Below, piece after piece: positions 26,157 through 34,375 of a stretch of DNA of 64,000 nucleotides. Made by a program: the position numbers and the translations under genes. Positions within the stretch are counted from its first letter, which is position 1. Each line of letters opens with the position of its first letter. The notes under the pieces were generated by a model that worked only from the letters and a program-made list of their open reading frames with translations, was not told the origin of the DNA and did no database searches. Source of the DNA: Loktanella sp. DSM 29012 (GTDB lineage Bacteria; Pseudomonadota; Alphaproteobacteria; Rhodobacterales; Rhodobacteraceae); contig NZ_FOEJ01000001.1 of assembly GCF_900110705.1 (NCBI RefSeq), forward strand, positions 751,501 through 815,500, written 5' to 3'.

Positions 26157-27411
26157 TGGACCACCTCTTGCCGCTGAATTCGCCGTGCGGGATGGAAACG
26201 GGCTTGTCGATATGCTGTTTGTGCGCGCCCATCTTGCCGCTGGCGACCATGGACCCCAGCACATCCACGATCACGCGTGTGCCCAGCAGGGCCGTGATGT
26301 CCGAGGTGTCATAGGGGGGCGACACCTCGACCAGTTCCATTCCGCAGATGCCCTCTGCGGCGATGCCGGATACCAGCGCCAGCGCCTCGCGCGGCAGGAA
26401 ACCGCCCGGTTCGGGCCAGCCGGTGCCGGGGACGAAACCGCAGTCGATGCTGTCGATGTCGAACGACAGATAGACCATGTCGACCCCGTCCCAGGCCATG
26501 TCCAGCGCCATCTCAAGGGTCTTGTCGATCCCCATCTTTTCGACGTCGCCCATGGTGATGATGTTGGTCTCGCGTTCACGCGCGACCTTGACCGCCTCGC
26601 GCGGGACCTGCCAACCACCGATGCCGATCTGCACAAGGTTCTTGGCCGATACATTGGGCATGTTGGTCGCGTGGAACCACGGCGTGGTATGCATCCGTTC
26701 GTCCAGGTCCTTTTCCTGAATGTCGGCGTGGCGGTCGAAATGCACGATGCCGATCTTCTTGGACGTGCATTCCGCGATGCCGCGCAGACAAGGGTAGCCG
26801 ATGGAATGGTCACCGCCGATCATGATGGGCAGCGAGCCGGAGCTGAACACATGGCTGACGCCACGGCTGATCTGGTCAAAGGATTTTTCGATATTAGCGG
26901 GGATCGTGAATACGTCGCCGGCATCGCACAGCGTCATCTGTTCGCGCAGATCAACGCCCATCTCGTAATTATACGGCGTATACAGCGCCGAGATCTTGCG
27001 CAGCGCCTGCGGGCCGAACCGCGTGCCGGGACGGTAGGTTGTGCCGCCGTCGAACGGGATGCCCAGGATCGTGGCGTCGTAATTGGCCACCTCCAGCACA
27101 TCCTCTGCATAGGGGGCCTTGAGAAAGGTGTTGATCCCGGCGAAATGCGGCAGTTCTCCGCGGGCAAATGTCGGGATGGATTTGTCCTCGATCGCGTCGG
27201 CCCCGGTCAGACCCATGCGCAGCGCCCAGCGGCGTTCCTCGTCGGCGCGGCCGGTGGGAATGTCGCCCTCTTTCTGCATGGCCTTCCAGCCCTGTAGCTG
27301 GGTCAGGTCCGGATGGTGCTGGCGTTTGCCCTGCGCGTTGATCCGCTGGGCCAGATCGCGCGGGTGGTGCGACCTGCTGCGCCTGTTCTGGGGGCCTGTA
27401 TCAGGAAACAT
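26146..27411 (-). CDS. gdmH: Ureohydrolase, probable Ni-dependent guanidine hydrolase
   Basis: A 421-aa member of the arginase/agmatinase superfamily. All metal ligands of the fold are present: H202 (GGDHS), D226-H228-D230 (FDRHAD) and D318-D320 (SFDIDSID). The middle motif reads DRHAD, not the DAHxD usual in agmatinases. There is an N-terminal extension of about 90-100 residues before the fold. These points, the stretch FVPGTGWPEPGGFLPREAL and a guanidine-I riboswitch at the head of the operon fit the guanidine hydrolase GdmH described from cyanobacteria, which makes urea and ammonium from guanidine. A plain annotation would be agmatinase family protein. The start overlaps the ATPase gene by 11 bp; later starts such as M45 are possible. 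Confidence 0.8.
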   Translation of the reverse strand: MFPDTGPQNRRSRSHHPRDLAQRINAQGKRQHHPDLTQLQGWKAMQKEGDIPTGRADEERRWALRMGLTGADAIEDKSIPTFARGELPHFAGINTFLKAPYAEDVLEVANYDATILGIPFDGGTTYRPGTRFGPQALRKISALYTPYNYEMGVDLREQMTLCDAGDVFTIPANIEKSFDQISRGVSHVFSSGSLPIMIGGDHSIGYPCLRGIAECTSKKIGIVHFDRHADIQEKDLDERMHTTPWFHATNMPNVSAKNLVQIGIGGWQVPREAVKVARERETNIITMGDVEKMGIDKTLEMALDMAWDGVDMVYLSFDIDSIDCGFVPGTGWPEPGGFLPREALALVSGIAAEGICGMELVEVSPPYDTSDITALLGTRVIVDVLGSMVASGKMGAHKQHIDKPVSIPHGEFSGKRWSNAT

Positions 27412-28159
27412 GGGTGTCCTCCGTTTGGATTTGGTGGGGAATGCCGCCGTTGCGGGCGTCAAAGTCGTAGGTGATCGTGGCCCCGAACAGACCCGGATCA
27501 TGCGGGTCCCAGCGGGGCTTATCAAAGACCAGCACACGGTCGCCCAGCTTGAACCCCTCTTCGAGGTCGTGGGTCACCATGAACACGGTCATGTTGGTCA
27601 GCGCGCGCAGTTCCATCAGAAACGCATGCATTTGCAGGCGCGTGCCGGGGTCCAGTGCGCCGAATGGTTCGTCCAGCAGCAACACGCGCGGTTTCGCTGT
27701 CATCGCCTGTCCGATGGCCAGTCGCTGCTGCATTCCGCCCGACAACGATGCGGGATATTGGTCGGCCACGTGGTTCAACCCGATCCGCACCAGCATCTCG
27801 TCCGCGTCCTGCATCGCCTGACGTCGTGCCGCACCGCGCAGGAAACCAAACCGCGTCTTGAACGCCGTGCCGGCCATCAGGTTGTCGCGCACGGTCAGGT
27901 GCGGGAACACGGAATAGCGCTGGAACACCACGCCGCGCTCTACGTTCGGCTCGACCGCAGGCGGGCCGCCATCAATGCTGATCTCGCCGCGTGTGGGGCG
28001 TTCCTGCGCCAACAAGAGCCGCAGAAAGGTGGATTTGCCACAGCCAGAGGCACCCACGATCGAAATGAATTCGCCCTGATCGACCTCGACGTTGACCCGT
28101 TCGATGATCGACCGGTCGCCGTAGGCCTGCCAAATGTTGCGGACGCTGACGAAACTCAT
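27401..28159 (-). CDS. ABC transporter ATPase, NitT/TauT type (guanidine operon)
   Basis: A 252-aa ATP-binding subunit: Walker A GASGCGKST (about residues 36-44), Q-loop in VVFQRYSVFPHLTV, signature LSGGMQQRLAIGQAM, Walker B RVLLLDEPFGALD and switch histidine in MVTHDLEEG. It belongs to the nitrate/taurine-type importers. The start at 28159 overlaps the permease stop as ATGA; a much longer open frame upstream only reads through the permease. Close relatives are annotated as urea ABC transporter components, because they often sit near urea/guanidine carboxylase genes. Confidence 0.93.
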   Translation of the reverse strand: MSFVSVRNIWQAYGDRSIIERVNVEVDQGEFISIVGASGCGKSTFLRLLLAQERPTRGEISIDGGPPAVEPNVERGVVFQRYSVFPHLTVRDNLMAGTAFKTRFGFLRGAARRQAMQDADEMLVRIGLNHVADQYPASLSGGMQQRLAIGQAMTAKPRVLLLDEPFGALDPGTRLQMHAFLMELRALTNMTVFMVTHDLEEGFKLGDRVLVFDKPRWDPHDPGLFGATITYDFDARNGGIPHQIQTEDTHVS

Positions 28160-28968
28160 AGCCCGGCCTCCAGCCACGGGAACGCCCGGCGGGACAGCGT
28201 TTTCAGCGCCCAGTCGATGAGAAACGCCAGCAGCGTGATCCAGATGACGTAGGTCAGGATGATGTCCATCGCGAGGTAGCGGCGCACCAGGAAAATCCGG
28301 TAGCCAAGTCCCACATCCGACGCCACAGCCTCGGCCGCGATCAGGAACAGCCAGGCTGACCCCAGCGACAGGCGCACATTTGCAATCAGGCGCGGCAGGA
28401 TTTGCGGCAGTGTCACGCGCAGGGCGATGACCAGTGACGATGCACCGATGGTCTGCGCCTTGATCAGTTGTTCGGTGGGGATGTCCAGCACGCGCTGCGA
28501 CAGGTCGCGGATCATGAACGGGGTGATGCCCACGATGATCAGCACGACCTTTGACAGCTCGCCCAGTCCGAACACGATGAACAGGATCGGCAGCAGCGCC
28601 AGCGGCGGCACCATCGACACCACGGAGACAAAGCTGGAAAAGCCGGACCGGACCAGCGGCAGCAGTCCGATGGCCATGCCCGCAAGCAGGGAGATAGCGG
28701 CCGAAATGCCGACACCCAGCAGCAGGCGCTGCAATGAGGCCCATGTATCCTGCCACAACAGGATGTCACCACTGCGGCGGTCGGCCTCTGTGAATAGCCG
28801 GATCGCGGTGTCCAGGATCGTGGCGGGTGCGGGCAACAGTTTGTCATTCGGGTTGGCCGTCAGCCGGATGTCCGAACTGATCGCATAGGCAATCATCACC
28901 GCGATGAACGGCAGCGCGGCGAGCATGATACCGCTGCGGCGTGATGGAATACGGTTGATCAGTCGCAT
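28156..28968 (-). CDS. ABC transporter permease, NitT/TauT type (guanidine operon)
   Basis: A 270-aa inner-membrane protein with about six membrane segments. The cytoplasmic EAA-like coupling loop reads QTIGASSLVIALRVTLPQILPRLIANVRLSLG, as in SsuC/TauC/NrtB permeases. The ATG at 28968 is preceded by GGAGG. It is coupled to the ATPase gene by ATGA overlap and separated from the binding-protein gene by 75 bp that hold a hairpin. It is predicted to form the channel for the ligand bound by the upstream periplasmic protein, most likely guanidine or guanidinium. Confidence 0.93.
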   Translation of the reverse strand: MRLINRIPSRRSGIMLAALPFIAVMIAYAISSDIRLTANPNDKLLPAPATILDTAIRLFTEADRRSGDILLWQDTWASLQRLLLGVGISAAISLLAGMAIGLLPLVRSGFSSFVSVVSMVPPLALLPILFIVFGLGELSKVVLIIVGITPFMIRDLSQRVLDIPTEQLIKAQTIGASSLVIALRVTLPQILPRLIANVRLSLGSAWLFLIAAEAVASDVGLGYRIFLVRRYLAMDIILTYVIWITLLAFLIDWALKTLSRRAFPWLEAGL

Positions 28969-29011
28969 GACAAGCCTCCGGTCAGGGGTCGCATGAATGA
29001 CGGGAATTGGG

Positions 29012-29037
29012 GGCGCGCGACGCGGTCGCCGCGCGCC
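29012..29037 (-). terminator. Attenuating hairpin between binding-protein and permease genes
   Basis: An inverted repeat GGCGCGCG / CGCGCGCC (8 bp, 10-base loop) lies directly after the binding-protein stop. In ABC operons such a hairpin commonly lets the binding protein be made in excess over the membrane parts. There is no clear T-run, so partial termination or mRNA protection are both possible. Confidence 0.5.
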
Positions 29038-29043
29038 AGAGGC

Positions 29044-30111
29044 TTACAGCGCGCCGTCGGCGGCCATCTGCATGTAGGTGGTGTCGAACCGGAACATGAC
29101 GTTATCCGCGTCGCCCGTCACCACGTCACCCGGATAGGCGATGCCCACGAAATCGGCGCTGGGCGCGTTCACACCCAGAATGCCCTTGTCGAACAGGAAT
29201 TCCGCAACCGTCGTCATCGTGGTCGGCAGATCGGGCGACGCGGCCTGTGCGACGGCATCGGCAGGATCATAGAACATCTCTGTCACGGCCAGCTGCGCCT
29301 GATACCCGGCCAGATCGGTGCCCGCTGCCTCTGCCATGGCGGTCAACGCCTCTTCGTCACCAGCGGCCATCAGGCCCATGACCTCGTACCAGGCACCGAC
29401 CACGGCCTTGCCGAAATCAGGGTTGTCGGCCAGCGTCTGCGTGTTCACCACCATCAGGTCCAGGATTTCACCGGGGATTTGCGAACTGTCGAACAGCACA
29501 TTCGCATCCGGGTTCGACGCCGTGATTTCGGACACCAGCGGGTTCCATGTGACCACGGCGCTGACGTCGTCGGTCGCATAGGCCGCGATCATATCCGCGT
29601 CAGATGTGTTGATGACACCGTCCAGATCGGATTCCGACAGGCCGACCGTGTCCAGCCCCCGCGCCAGCAGGTAATGCGAAACCGACAGTTCCACCAGATT
29701 GACCGGCTTGCCTGCCAGATCCTGCAGCGTGCCTTCGCCCTTCAGGATGACCGCGTCGTTGCCGTTGGAATAGTCACCGATGATCAGGGCCGTTGTATCG
29801 ACGCCACCGCCTGCTGGGATCGACAGCGTGTCCATGTTGGTGGCGCTGACACCATCAAAGGCACCGGCGGTATATTGGTTGATGGATTCGACGTAGTCGT
29901 TGATCTGCACGATCTCGACCGTGATGCCGTATTTTTCGGCCCACTTGTCCATGATCCCGCTGTCGGACAGATAGCCCCAGGGCATCCAGCCCGCGTAGAT
30001 CGACCATGCCAGTTTGAAATCTGTTTTTTCCTGAGCCAGTGCAGGCTGCGCCATCGCAGTCGCCAGTCCGGCCGAGAGCGCCGCAGCGGATAGAATGTTC
30101 TTGAATTTCAT
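29044..30111 (-). CDS. ABC transporter substrate-binding protein of the guanidine operon
   Basis: A 355-aa periplasmic binding protein with a signal peptide (cleavage after QPALA, about residue 26). It resembles the subgroup annotated as putative urea ABC transporter binding protein (urea-carboxylase-associated), with FKLAWSIYAGWMPWGYL after the signal, GVSATNMDTLSIPAGGGVDTTALIIGDYSNGNDAV, and DVSAVVTWNPLV. In other bacteria these transporters go with guanidine carboxylase or guanidine hydrolase genes. Here the leader carries a guanidine-I riboswitch, so guanidine is the likely ligand. The ATG at 30111 has a GGGGAAAG ribosome-binding stretch; the frame continues upstream only through the riboswitch region. 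Confidence 0.9.
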   Translation of the reverse strand: MKFKNILSAAALSAGLATAMAQPALAQEKTDFKLAWSIYAGWMPWGYLSDSGIMDKWAEKYGITVEIVQINDYVESINQYTAGAFDGVSATNMDTLSIPAGGGVDTTALIIGDYSNGNDAVILKGEGTLQDLAGKPVNLVELSVSHYLLARGLDTVGLSESDLDGVINTSDADMIAAYATDDVSAVVTWNPLVSEITASNPDANVLFDSSQIPGEILDLMVVNTQTLADNPDFGKAVVGAWYEVMGLMAAGDEEALTAMAEAAGTDLAGYQAQLAVTEMFYDPADAVAQAASPDLPTTMTTVAEFLFDKGILGVNAPSADFVGIAYPGDVVTGDADNVMFRFDTTYMQMAADGAL

Positions 30112-30155
30112 GACTTTCCCCGTTGTGCGTCCCGCCTGTTGTCCAGATGGATTTC

Positions 30156-30190
30156 GCCGCGCTGGCGGAACAAGAGACAATGAGCGCGGC
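30156..30190 (-). promoter_or_regulatory. Possible expression-platform hairpin of the guanidine riboswitch
   Basis: A perfect 8-bp inverted repeat GCCGCGCT / AGCGCGGC with a 19-base loop lies directly downstream of the riboswitch aptamer and 44 bases before the start codon. It could be the switching element, but it lacks a T-run and does not cover the ribosome-binding site, so the mechanism is open (Rho-dependent or translational control are options). Confidence 0.4.
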
Positions 30191-30197
30191 CAAAACC

Positions 30198-30315
30198 TGC
30201 GCAGTAGCCTCCCGGGATTTTGCCCCGCCGTGTGCCGCCCCGGAATTTGCCGGCGCGGTAGCTCTTCTTGGACCAGGCTTGTCGCGGGCGACAACGGAAC
30301 CCTAAGTGCTCTGCC
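30198..30315 (-). ncRNA. Guanidine-I (ykkC) riboswitch
   Basis: The leader of the binding-protein gene carries, in the right order, the conserved blocks of the guanidine-I aptamer. AGGGTTCCG lies at 30303-30295, followed by a perfect TTGTCG/CGACAA hairpin. Next comes TGGTCCAAGA at 30275-30266, close to the consensus UGGUCCGAGAG. Last are ACGGCGGGG at 30231-30223 and AAAATCCCGGGAGG at 30221-30208. The outer P1 stem can form from GAGCACTTAG and CTACTGCGC. Guanidine-I riboswitches turn on genes for guanidine export, carboxylation or hydrolysis when guanidine binds. About 85 bases separate the aptamer from the start codon. The call rests on motif recognition by eye; a covariance-model search would settle it. 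Confidence 0.9.
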
Positions 30316-30573
30316 ATCCCAGTAGCGGGCAGGGGATGGCGCTGTGCAACGCAGGCCGGGTCAGAAATGCGTGGTGCGCCCGCGTTGCCCGAAAATTGGG
30401 CGGTGTTCGCGGGCTGGCGCATCGAAATTCAGCGCCCAAGCGATACCGGACAGGTGGAATCGCCGCGCGCGGCAGGGCGCCGATGGCGCTTGTTTGATTA
30501 GACCCGGCGCAGAATCTGCCGTATACACGCGCCCAACACAGAGCCCCGCAGGGGCCGAACACAGAGCAGGCAC
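30316..30573. other. Divergent intergenic region between guanidine operon and tolQ
   Basis: About 260 bp between the riboswitch and tolQ. It must contain both divergent promoters, but no convincing sigma-70 pair stands out. A small hairpin GCCCC-GCA-GGGGC lies at about 30542-30554, close to the tolQ start. Open frames here look like chance. Confidence 0.4.
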
Positions 30574-31248
30574 ATGGAACAGACACACGATTTCACGATG
30601 TGGAGCATGTTCGCGGACGCGACCATCCTCGTACAACTCGTCATGCTGGCGTTGGTCGCAGCCTCGGTCTGGTGCTGGGCGATCATCGTGGACAAGACGT
30701 TGCAATATCGCCGTGCCCGGCGCGAATCCGATGCCTTTGACGCGATGTTCTGGTCGGGCGAACCGCTGGATCAATTGTTCGACGACATTGGTGCAGCACC
30801 TCAGGGGTCGGCTGAAACCATCTTTGCCGCGGGCATGACCGAATGGCGGCGCAGCCACAAACAGGACGGCGATCTGATCGCGGGCGCGCAGGCGCGGATC
30901 GACCGCAGCATGGATGTCGCCATCGCCAAGGAAGCGGCCAAACTGCAAAAGGGCCTGCCCGTGCTGGCGACAACCGGATCGACGGCCCCGTTCGTGGGCC
31001 TGTTCGGCACAGTGTTCGGAATCATGAATTCATTCATCCAGATCGCGGAATCCCAGAACACCAACCTTGCGGTCGTGGCCCCCGGTATCGCAGAGGCGCT
31101 CTTGGCCACGGGTCTTGGCCTGCTCGCGGCCATCCCCGCCGTGATCTACTACAACAAGCTCAGCGCTGATGCCGACCGCATCATCGCCGGGTTCGAGGCC
31201 TTTGCCGACGAATTTTCCACCATCCTCAGCCGCCAGCTGGACAGCTGA
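30574..31248 (+). CDS. tolQ: Tol-Pal system inner-membrane protein TolQ
   Basis: A 224-aa MotA/TolQ/ExbB-family proton-channel subunit with three membrane helices: about residues 18-38 (ILVQLVMLALVAASVWCW), and two in the C-terminal half around GSTAPFVGLFGTVFGIMNSF and EALLATGLGLLAAIPAVIYYNKL. With TolR it powers TolA to draw in the outer membrane at division. It heads tolQRAB-pal-cpoB. The ybgC thioesterase gene that often precedes tolQ is not present here. Confidence 0.95.
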   Translation: MEQTHDFTMWSMFADATILVQLVMLALVAASVWCWAIIVDKTLQYRRARRESDAFDAMFWSGEPLDQLFDDIGAAPQGSAETIFAAGMTEWRRSHKQDGDLIAGAQARIDRSMDVAIAKEAAKLQKGLPVLATTGSTAPFVGLFGTVFGIMNSFIQIAESQNTNLAVVAPGIAEALLATGLGLLAAIPAVIYYNKLSADADRIIAGFEAFADEFSTILSRQLDS

Positions 31249-31249
31249 C

Positions 31250-31726
31250 ATGGGGGCCGGTGTTCAGAAATCCGACGGAGGGGGCGGCGGGCGACGCGGG
31301 CGTCGCCGCAGCCGCGCCCAGCCGATGGCGGAAATCAACATCACTCCATTCGTGGACGTGATGCTCGTCTTGCTCATCATCTTCATGGTGGCCGCACCGC
31401 TGATGACCGTGGGCGTGCCGGTGGACTTGCCTGAAACGGCGGCCAATGCACTGCCCAGCGACGACGAGGAACCGCTGACCGTCACCATCGACGCATCCGG
31501 TGCGTTGTCGATCCAGAATACGCCTGTGGATCAGGCTGATCTGATCGCGCGCCTGCAGGGGATTGCGTCCGAACGGGCCAGCGACCGGATCTTTCTGCGG
31601 GCCGATGGGGCCAACGACTGGAACCGTGTCGCACAGATCATGGGTGCGCTGAATGCGGCTGGGTTCAACAACATCGGTCTGGTGACGGATATCGGCGGGC
31701 CGGACCTGATGGGCACGGACGGCTGA
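31250..31726 (+). CDS. tolR: Tol-Pal system protein TolR
   Basis: A 158-aa ExbD/TolR-family protein: a basic cytoplasmic start (GRRGRRRSR), the motif MAEINITPFVDVMLVLLIIFMVAAP with the membrane aspartate essential for proton coupling (in FVDVMLVLL), and a periplasmic domain. The ATG at 31250 lies one base after the tolQ stop; a longer frame from 31169 merely overlaps tolQ. Confidence 0.95.
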   Translation: MGAGVQKSDGGGGGRRGRRRSRAQPMAEINITPFVDVMLVLLIIFMVAAPLMTVGVPVDLPETAANALPSDDEEPLTVTIDASGALSIQNTPVDQADLIARLQGIASERASDRIFLRADGANDWNRVAQIMGALNAAGFNNIGLVTDIGGPDLMGTDG

Positions 31727-31730
31727 TCCC

Positions 31731-32876
31731 ATGCAATGGACGCCCGGCAGCACGGTTTCGGCGGTGGGACACACGGCTCTCTTGATCTGGTTGGTCGGGG
31801 GCTGGGGGTTTCAGGCTGACCCCATGCCGTTCGAGGTGTCGGACGTGTCCATCGTGACCTCCGAGGAATATGCGGCCATCGTCAGCGCCACCACGCCGAA
31901 CCCCAGTGACGTGGCCCCGGACGCGCCCGTGGCACCGCCTGTCGAACAGACTCCGGATGCGCCGACCCCGGATGAGGTGCCGCCGCCGCCGCCGCCGCCG
32001 CCGCCGCCCGAACCACCCGTGGCCGAGGCCCCGCCGCCACCTGCAACCGATGCGCTGCCAGTGCCACCCGAAACGCAGGCACCCGTCGCACCCAGCCCGG
32101 TCCAGGACGAGGTGGTCGCCGCACCGAACCTGAACGACGCACCACGCGCGATCCCGCGCCCGTCTACCCGTGTCATGGCCCAGCCCGTTGCCCCGCCGCC
32201 GCCTGATGCGACCCCGGATGAGGTCGTGCGCCAGCAGGCCGCCCCCGATGCCGCCCCCGATGCCCCCGTGGTCGAAGAAGCACAGGAAGAAACCGCACCC
32301 GAAGAAGCGGTGACCGAAATCGTGACCGAGGCGGAAACACCCACAGGCCGCGTGACCGAGGCACCGCGCCCGCCGCAACGCCCAAATCGCCCGACGCCCG
32401 CGCCCGAGCCCGAGGTTGAGGTCGCCGAGGAAACCCCGGCCCCCGCGCCGGAACTCGAACCCGATCCGGCCCCGCAGACGGACGAGGACGCGATTGCCGC
32501 GGCCCTTGCGGCGGCGGCCGCGGTAACGGCCCCGGAACCGGATCTGGCACCCGGCCCGCCGATGACGCCCTCAGAACAAGAGGGGTTCCGCGTGGCGGTG
32601 AACGCGTGCTGGAACGTCGATCCGGGCTCTCAGGCGGCGATGGTGACGACGACGGTGGCATTTGATCTCGACCAATCTGGCCGCGTGACGGGCGACGTGC
32701 GGCAGGTCGGCGCGATGGGTGGCGACGCCGCCGCCACGGAAATCGCATATCAGGCGGCCCGCCGCGCGATCCTGCGTTGTCAGGGGCAGGACGGCTATGA
32801 TCTGCCTGCGGAAAAATACGACCAGTGGCGGGAGGTGGAAATCACCTTTGACCCGTCCGGAATGCGGTTGCGGTAG
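31731..32876 (+). CDS. tolA: Cell-envelope protein TolA
   Basis: A 381-aa protein with an N-terminal membrane anchor (about residues 10-25), a long proline/alanine/glutamate-rich periplasmic spacer (about 60-275) and a C-terminal TolA/TonB-like domain (from GFRVAVNACWNVDP). The spacer includes a run of nine prolines coded by a GCC/CCG triplet tract near 31980-32007. TolA links the TolQR motor to TolB and Pal. E. coli TolA has a helical alanine/lysine-rich spacer; a proline-rich one is common in alphaproteobacteria. It starts 4 bp after tolR. Confidence 0.9.
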   Translation: MQWTPGSTVSAVGHTALLIWLVGGWGFQADPMPFEVSDVSIVTSEEYAAIVSATTPNPSDVAPDAPVAPPVEQTPDAPTPDEVPPPPPPPPPPEPPVAEAPPPPATDALPVPPETQAPVAPSPVQDEVVAAPNLNDAPRAIPRPSTRVMAQPVAPPPPDATPDEVVRQQAAPDAAPDAPVVEEAQEETAPEEAVTEIVTEAETPTGRVTEAPRPPQRPNRPTPAPEPEVEVAEETPAPAPELEPDPAPQTDEDAIAAALAAAAAVTAPEPDLAPGPPMTPSEQEGFRVAVNACWNVDPGSQAAMVTTTVAFDLDQSGRVTGDVRQVGAMGGDAAATEIAYQAARRAILRCQGQDGYDLPAEKYDQWREVEITFDPSGMRLR

Positions 32877-32945
32877 GCGGGAAATCGCCAAGTCGTGATG
32901 GCGGTGACACGGTTGCGCTGTTAACCTGCGCAGAATGACGCAAAA

Positions 32946-32960
32946 GGGCGGAAAACGCCC
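32946..32960 (+). other. Small hairpin between tolA and tolB
   Basis: GGGCG-GAAAA-CGCCC, a 5-bp stem 19 bases upstream of the tolB start, preceded by AAAA. It may attenuate or stabilise the message. No T-run follows. Confidence 0.3.
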
Positions 32961-32978
32961 GTGGTTGAGGGATTGGGT

Positions 32979-34310
32979 ATGACATTGAAGGCAGTTGTGA
33001 TCGCGGGGCTGATGGCCATTGCATCAATCGGGCAGACCTTGCCGGCGCTGGCGCAGTCCGGCCCGCTGCGGTTGACCATTACCGACGGCGTGATCGAACC
33101 GCTGCCCTTTGCGGTGCCGACATTCACCGCCGAAACACCGGGCGCAGAGGCGCTTGCCGCCGATATCAGCGGCCTGGTCGCGCAGGATCTGACGGGCACG
33201 GGGCTGTTTCGCGAAATCCCCGCTAGCGCCTATATCAGCCAGCTGGGCCCGTTTGGGACGCCACCCGCCTATCCGGACTGGCGCGCGATCAATGCACAGG
33301 CCGTCATCTCAGGTGCTGTTGCGGTGAACGGATCACAGCTGACAGTGAAATTCCGTCTCTATGACATCTTTACCGGGGCCGAACTGGGGCAGGGCCTGCA
33401 ATTCGCCGGCACGACCCAGGGCTGGCGCCGCATGGCGCACAAGGTCGCCGATGCTGCCTATTCCCGCATCACGGGCGAGTCCGGCTATTTCGACAGCCGC
33501 GTCGTTTTCGTGAGCGAGGCAGGCCCCAAGGACAACCGCCTGAAACGTCTGGCGATCATGGATTACGACGGGGCGAACGTGCAGTTTCTGACCGACAGTT
33601 CGTCGCTGGTGCTGGCCCCCCGGTTTTCGCCCAACGGCGACCGTGTGCTTTATACCAGCTACGAATCGGGCTTTCCCCGGATCAACATTCTCGACGTGGG
33701 CTCTGTTTCGCAGCGACAGTTGCCGACGGCCCCCGGCGAAATGGCATTCAGCCCCCGGTTTTCGCGTGACGGCAGCCGGGTGATCTACAGCCTTGCGAAT
33801 GGCGGCAACACCGATCTGTACATCGGTGACATCGGCAGCGGGGCCTCGACCCGTCTGACCAGCGCACCGTCGATCGAAACCGCCCCCAGCTTCAGCCCCG
33901 ACGGCAGCCAGATCGTGTTCGAGAGCGACCGGTCCGGTGGCAGCCAACTGTACATCATGTCCGCAAACGGTGGCGAGCCGCGCCGCATCAGCTTTGGCGA
34001 CGGGCGCTATGGCACACCGGTCTGGTCGCCGCGTGGTGACCTGGTGGCCTTTACCAAGCAGAACGCGGGCCGGTTCCACATTGGCGTGATGCGCACCGAC
34101 GGATCAGAGGAACGACTGCTGACCTCCAGTTTCCTGGACGAGGGGCCGACATGGTCCCCCAATGGTCGCGTGTTGATGTTCACCCGCGAAACACAGGGCG
34201 CATCAGGCACCAGCCAGCTGTATTCGGTAGATATTTCCGGGCGAAACCTGAAACCCGTACCGTTGCAGGGCGGGGCGTCAGACCCAGCCTGGGGCCCGCT
34301 GCAACCGTGA
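32979..34310 (+). CDS. tolB: Tol-Pal system beta-propeller protein TolB
   Basis: A 443-aa periplasmic protein with a signal peptide (ending about ALAQ), an N-terminal alpha/beta domain ([28 protein letters not shown]) and a C-terminal six-bladed propeller with repeated FSPDGS / WSPNGR blocks ([46 protein letters not shown] and others). It binds Pal and the TolA C-terminus. The ATG at 32979 gives the clean signal peptide; a GTG at 32961 adds six residues and is less likely. Confidence 0.96.
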   Translation: MTLKAVVIAGLMAIASIGQTLPALAQSGPLRLTITDGVIEPLPFAVPTFTAETPGAEALAADISGLVAQDLTGTGLFREIPASAYISQLGPFGTPPAYPDWRAINAQAVISGAVAVNGSQLTVKFRLYDIFTGAELGQGLQFAGTTQGWRRMAHKVADAAYSRITGESGYFDSRVVFVSEAGPKDNRLKRLAIMDYDGANVQFLTDSSSLVLAPRFSPNGDRVLYTSYESGFPRINILDVGSVSQRQLPTAPGEMAFSPRFSRDGSRVIYSLANGGNTDLYIGDIGSGASTRLTSAPSIETAPSFSPDGSQIVFESDRSGGSQLYIMSANGGEPRRISFGDGRYGTPVWSPRGDLVAFTKQNAGRFHIGVMRTDGSEERLLTSSFLDEGPTWSPNGRVLMFTRETQGASGTSQLYSVDISGRNLKPVPLQGGASDPAWGPLQP

Positions 34311-34375
34311 TTCCCAAATACGCTGTCGCGTGATAGTCTGCGACCAAAGAGCGGTTCAACAAGGACATTGAAACA

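Noticed and set aside
30111-30294. N-terminal extension of the guanidine binding protein through the riboswitch
   Set aside because: The frame is open by chance; the signal peptide begins at 30111 with a ribosome-binding site and the upstream sequence is the structured leader.
31980-32007. GCC/CCG triplet tract in tolA as a phase-variable repeat
   Set aside because: The tract is in frame, so length changes would only alter the number of prolines, not switch the gene off. It fits the low-complexity spacer.
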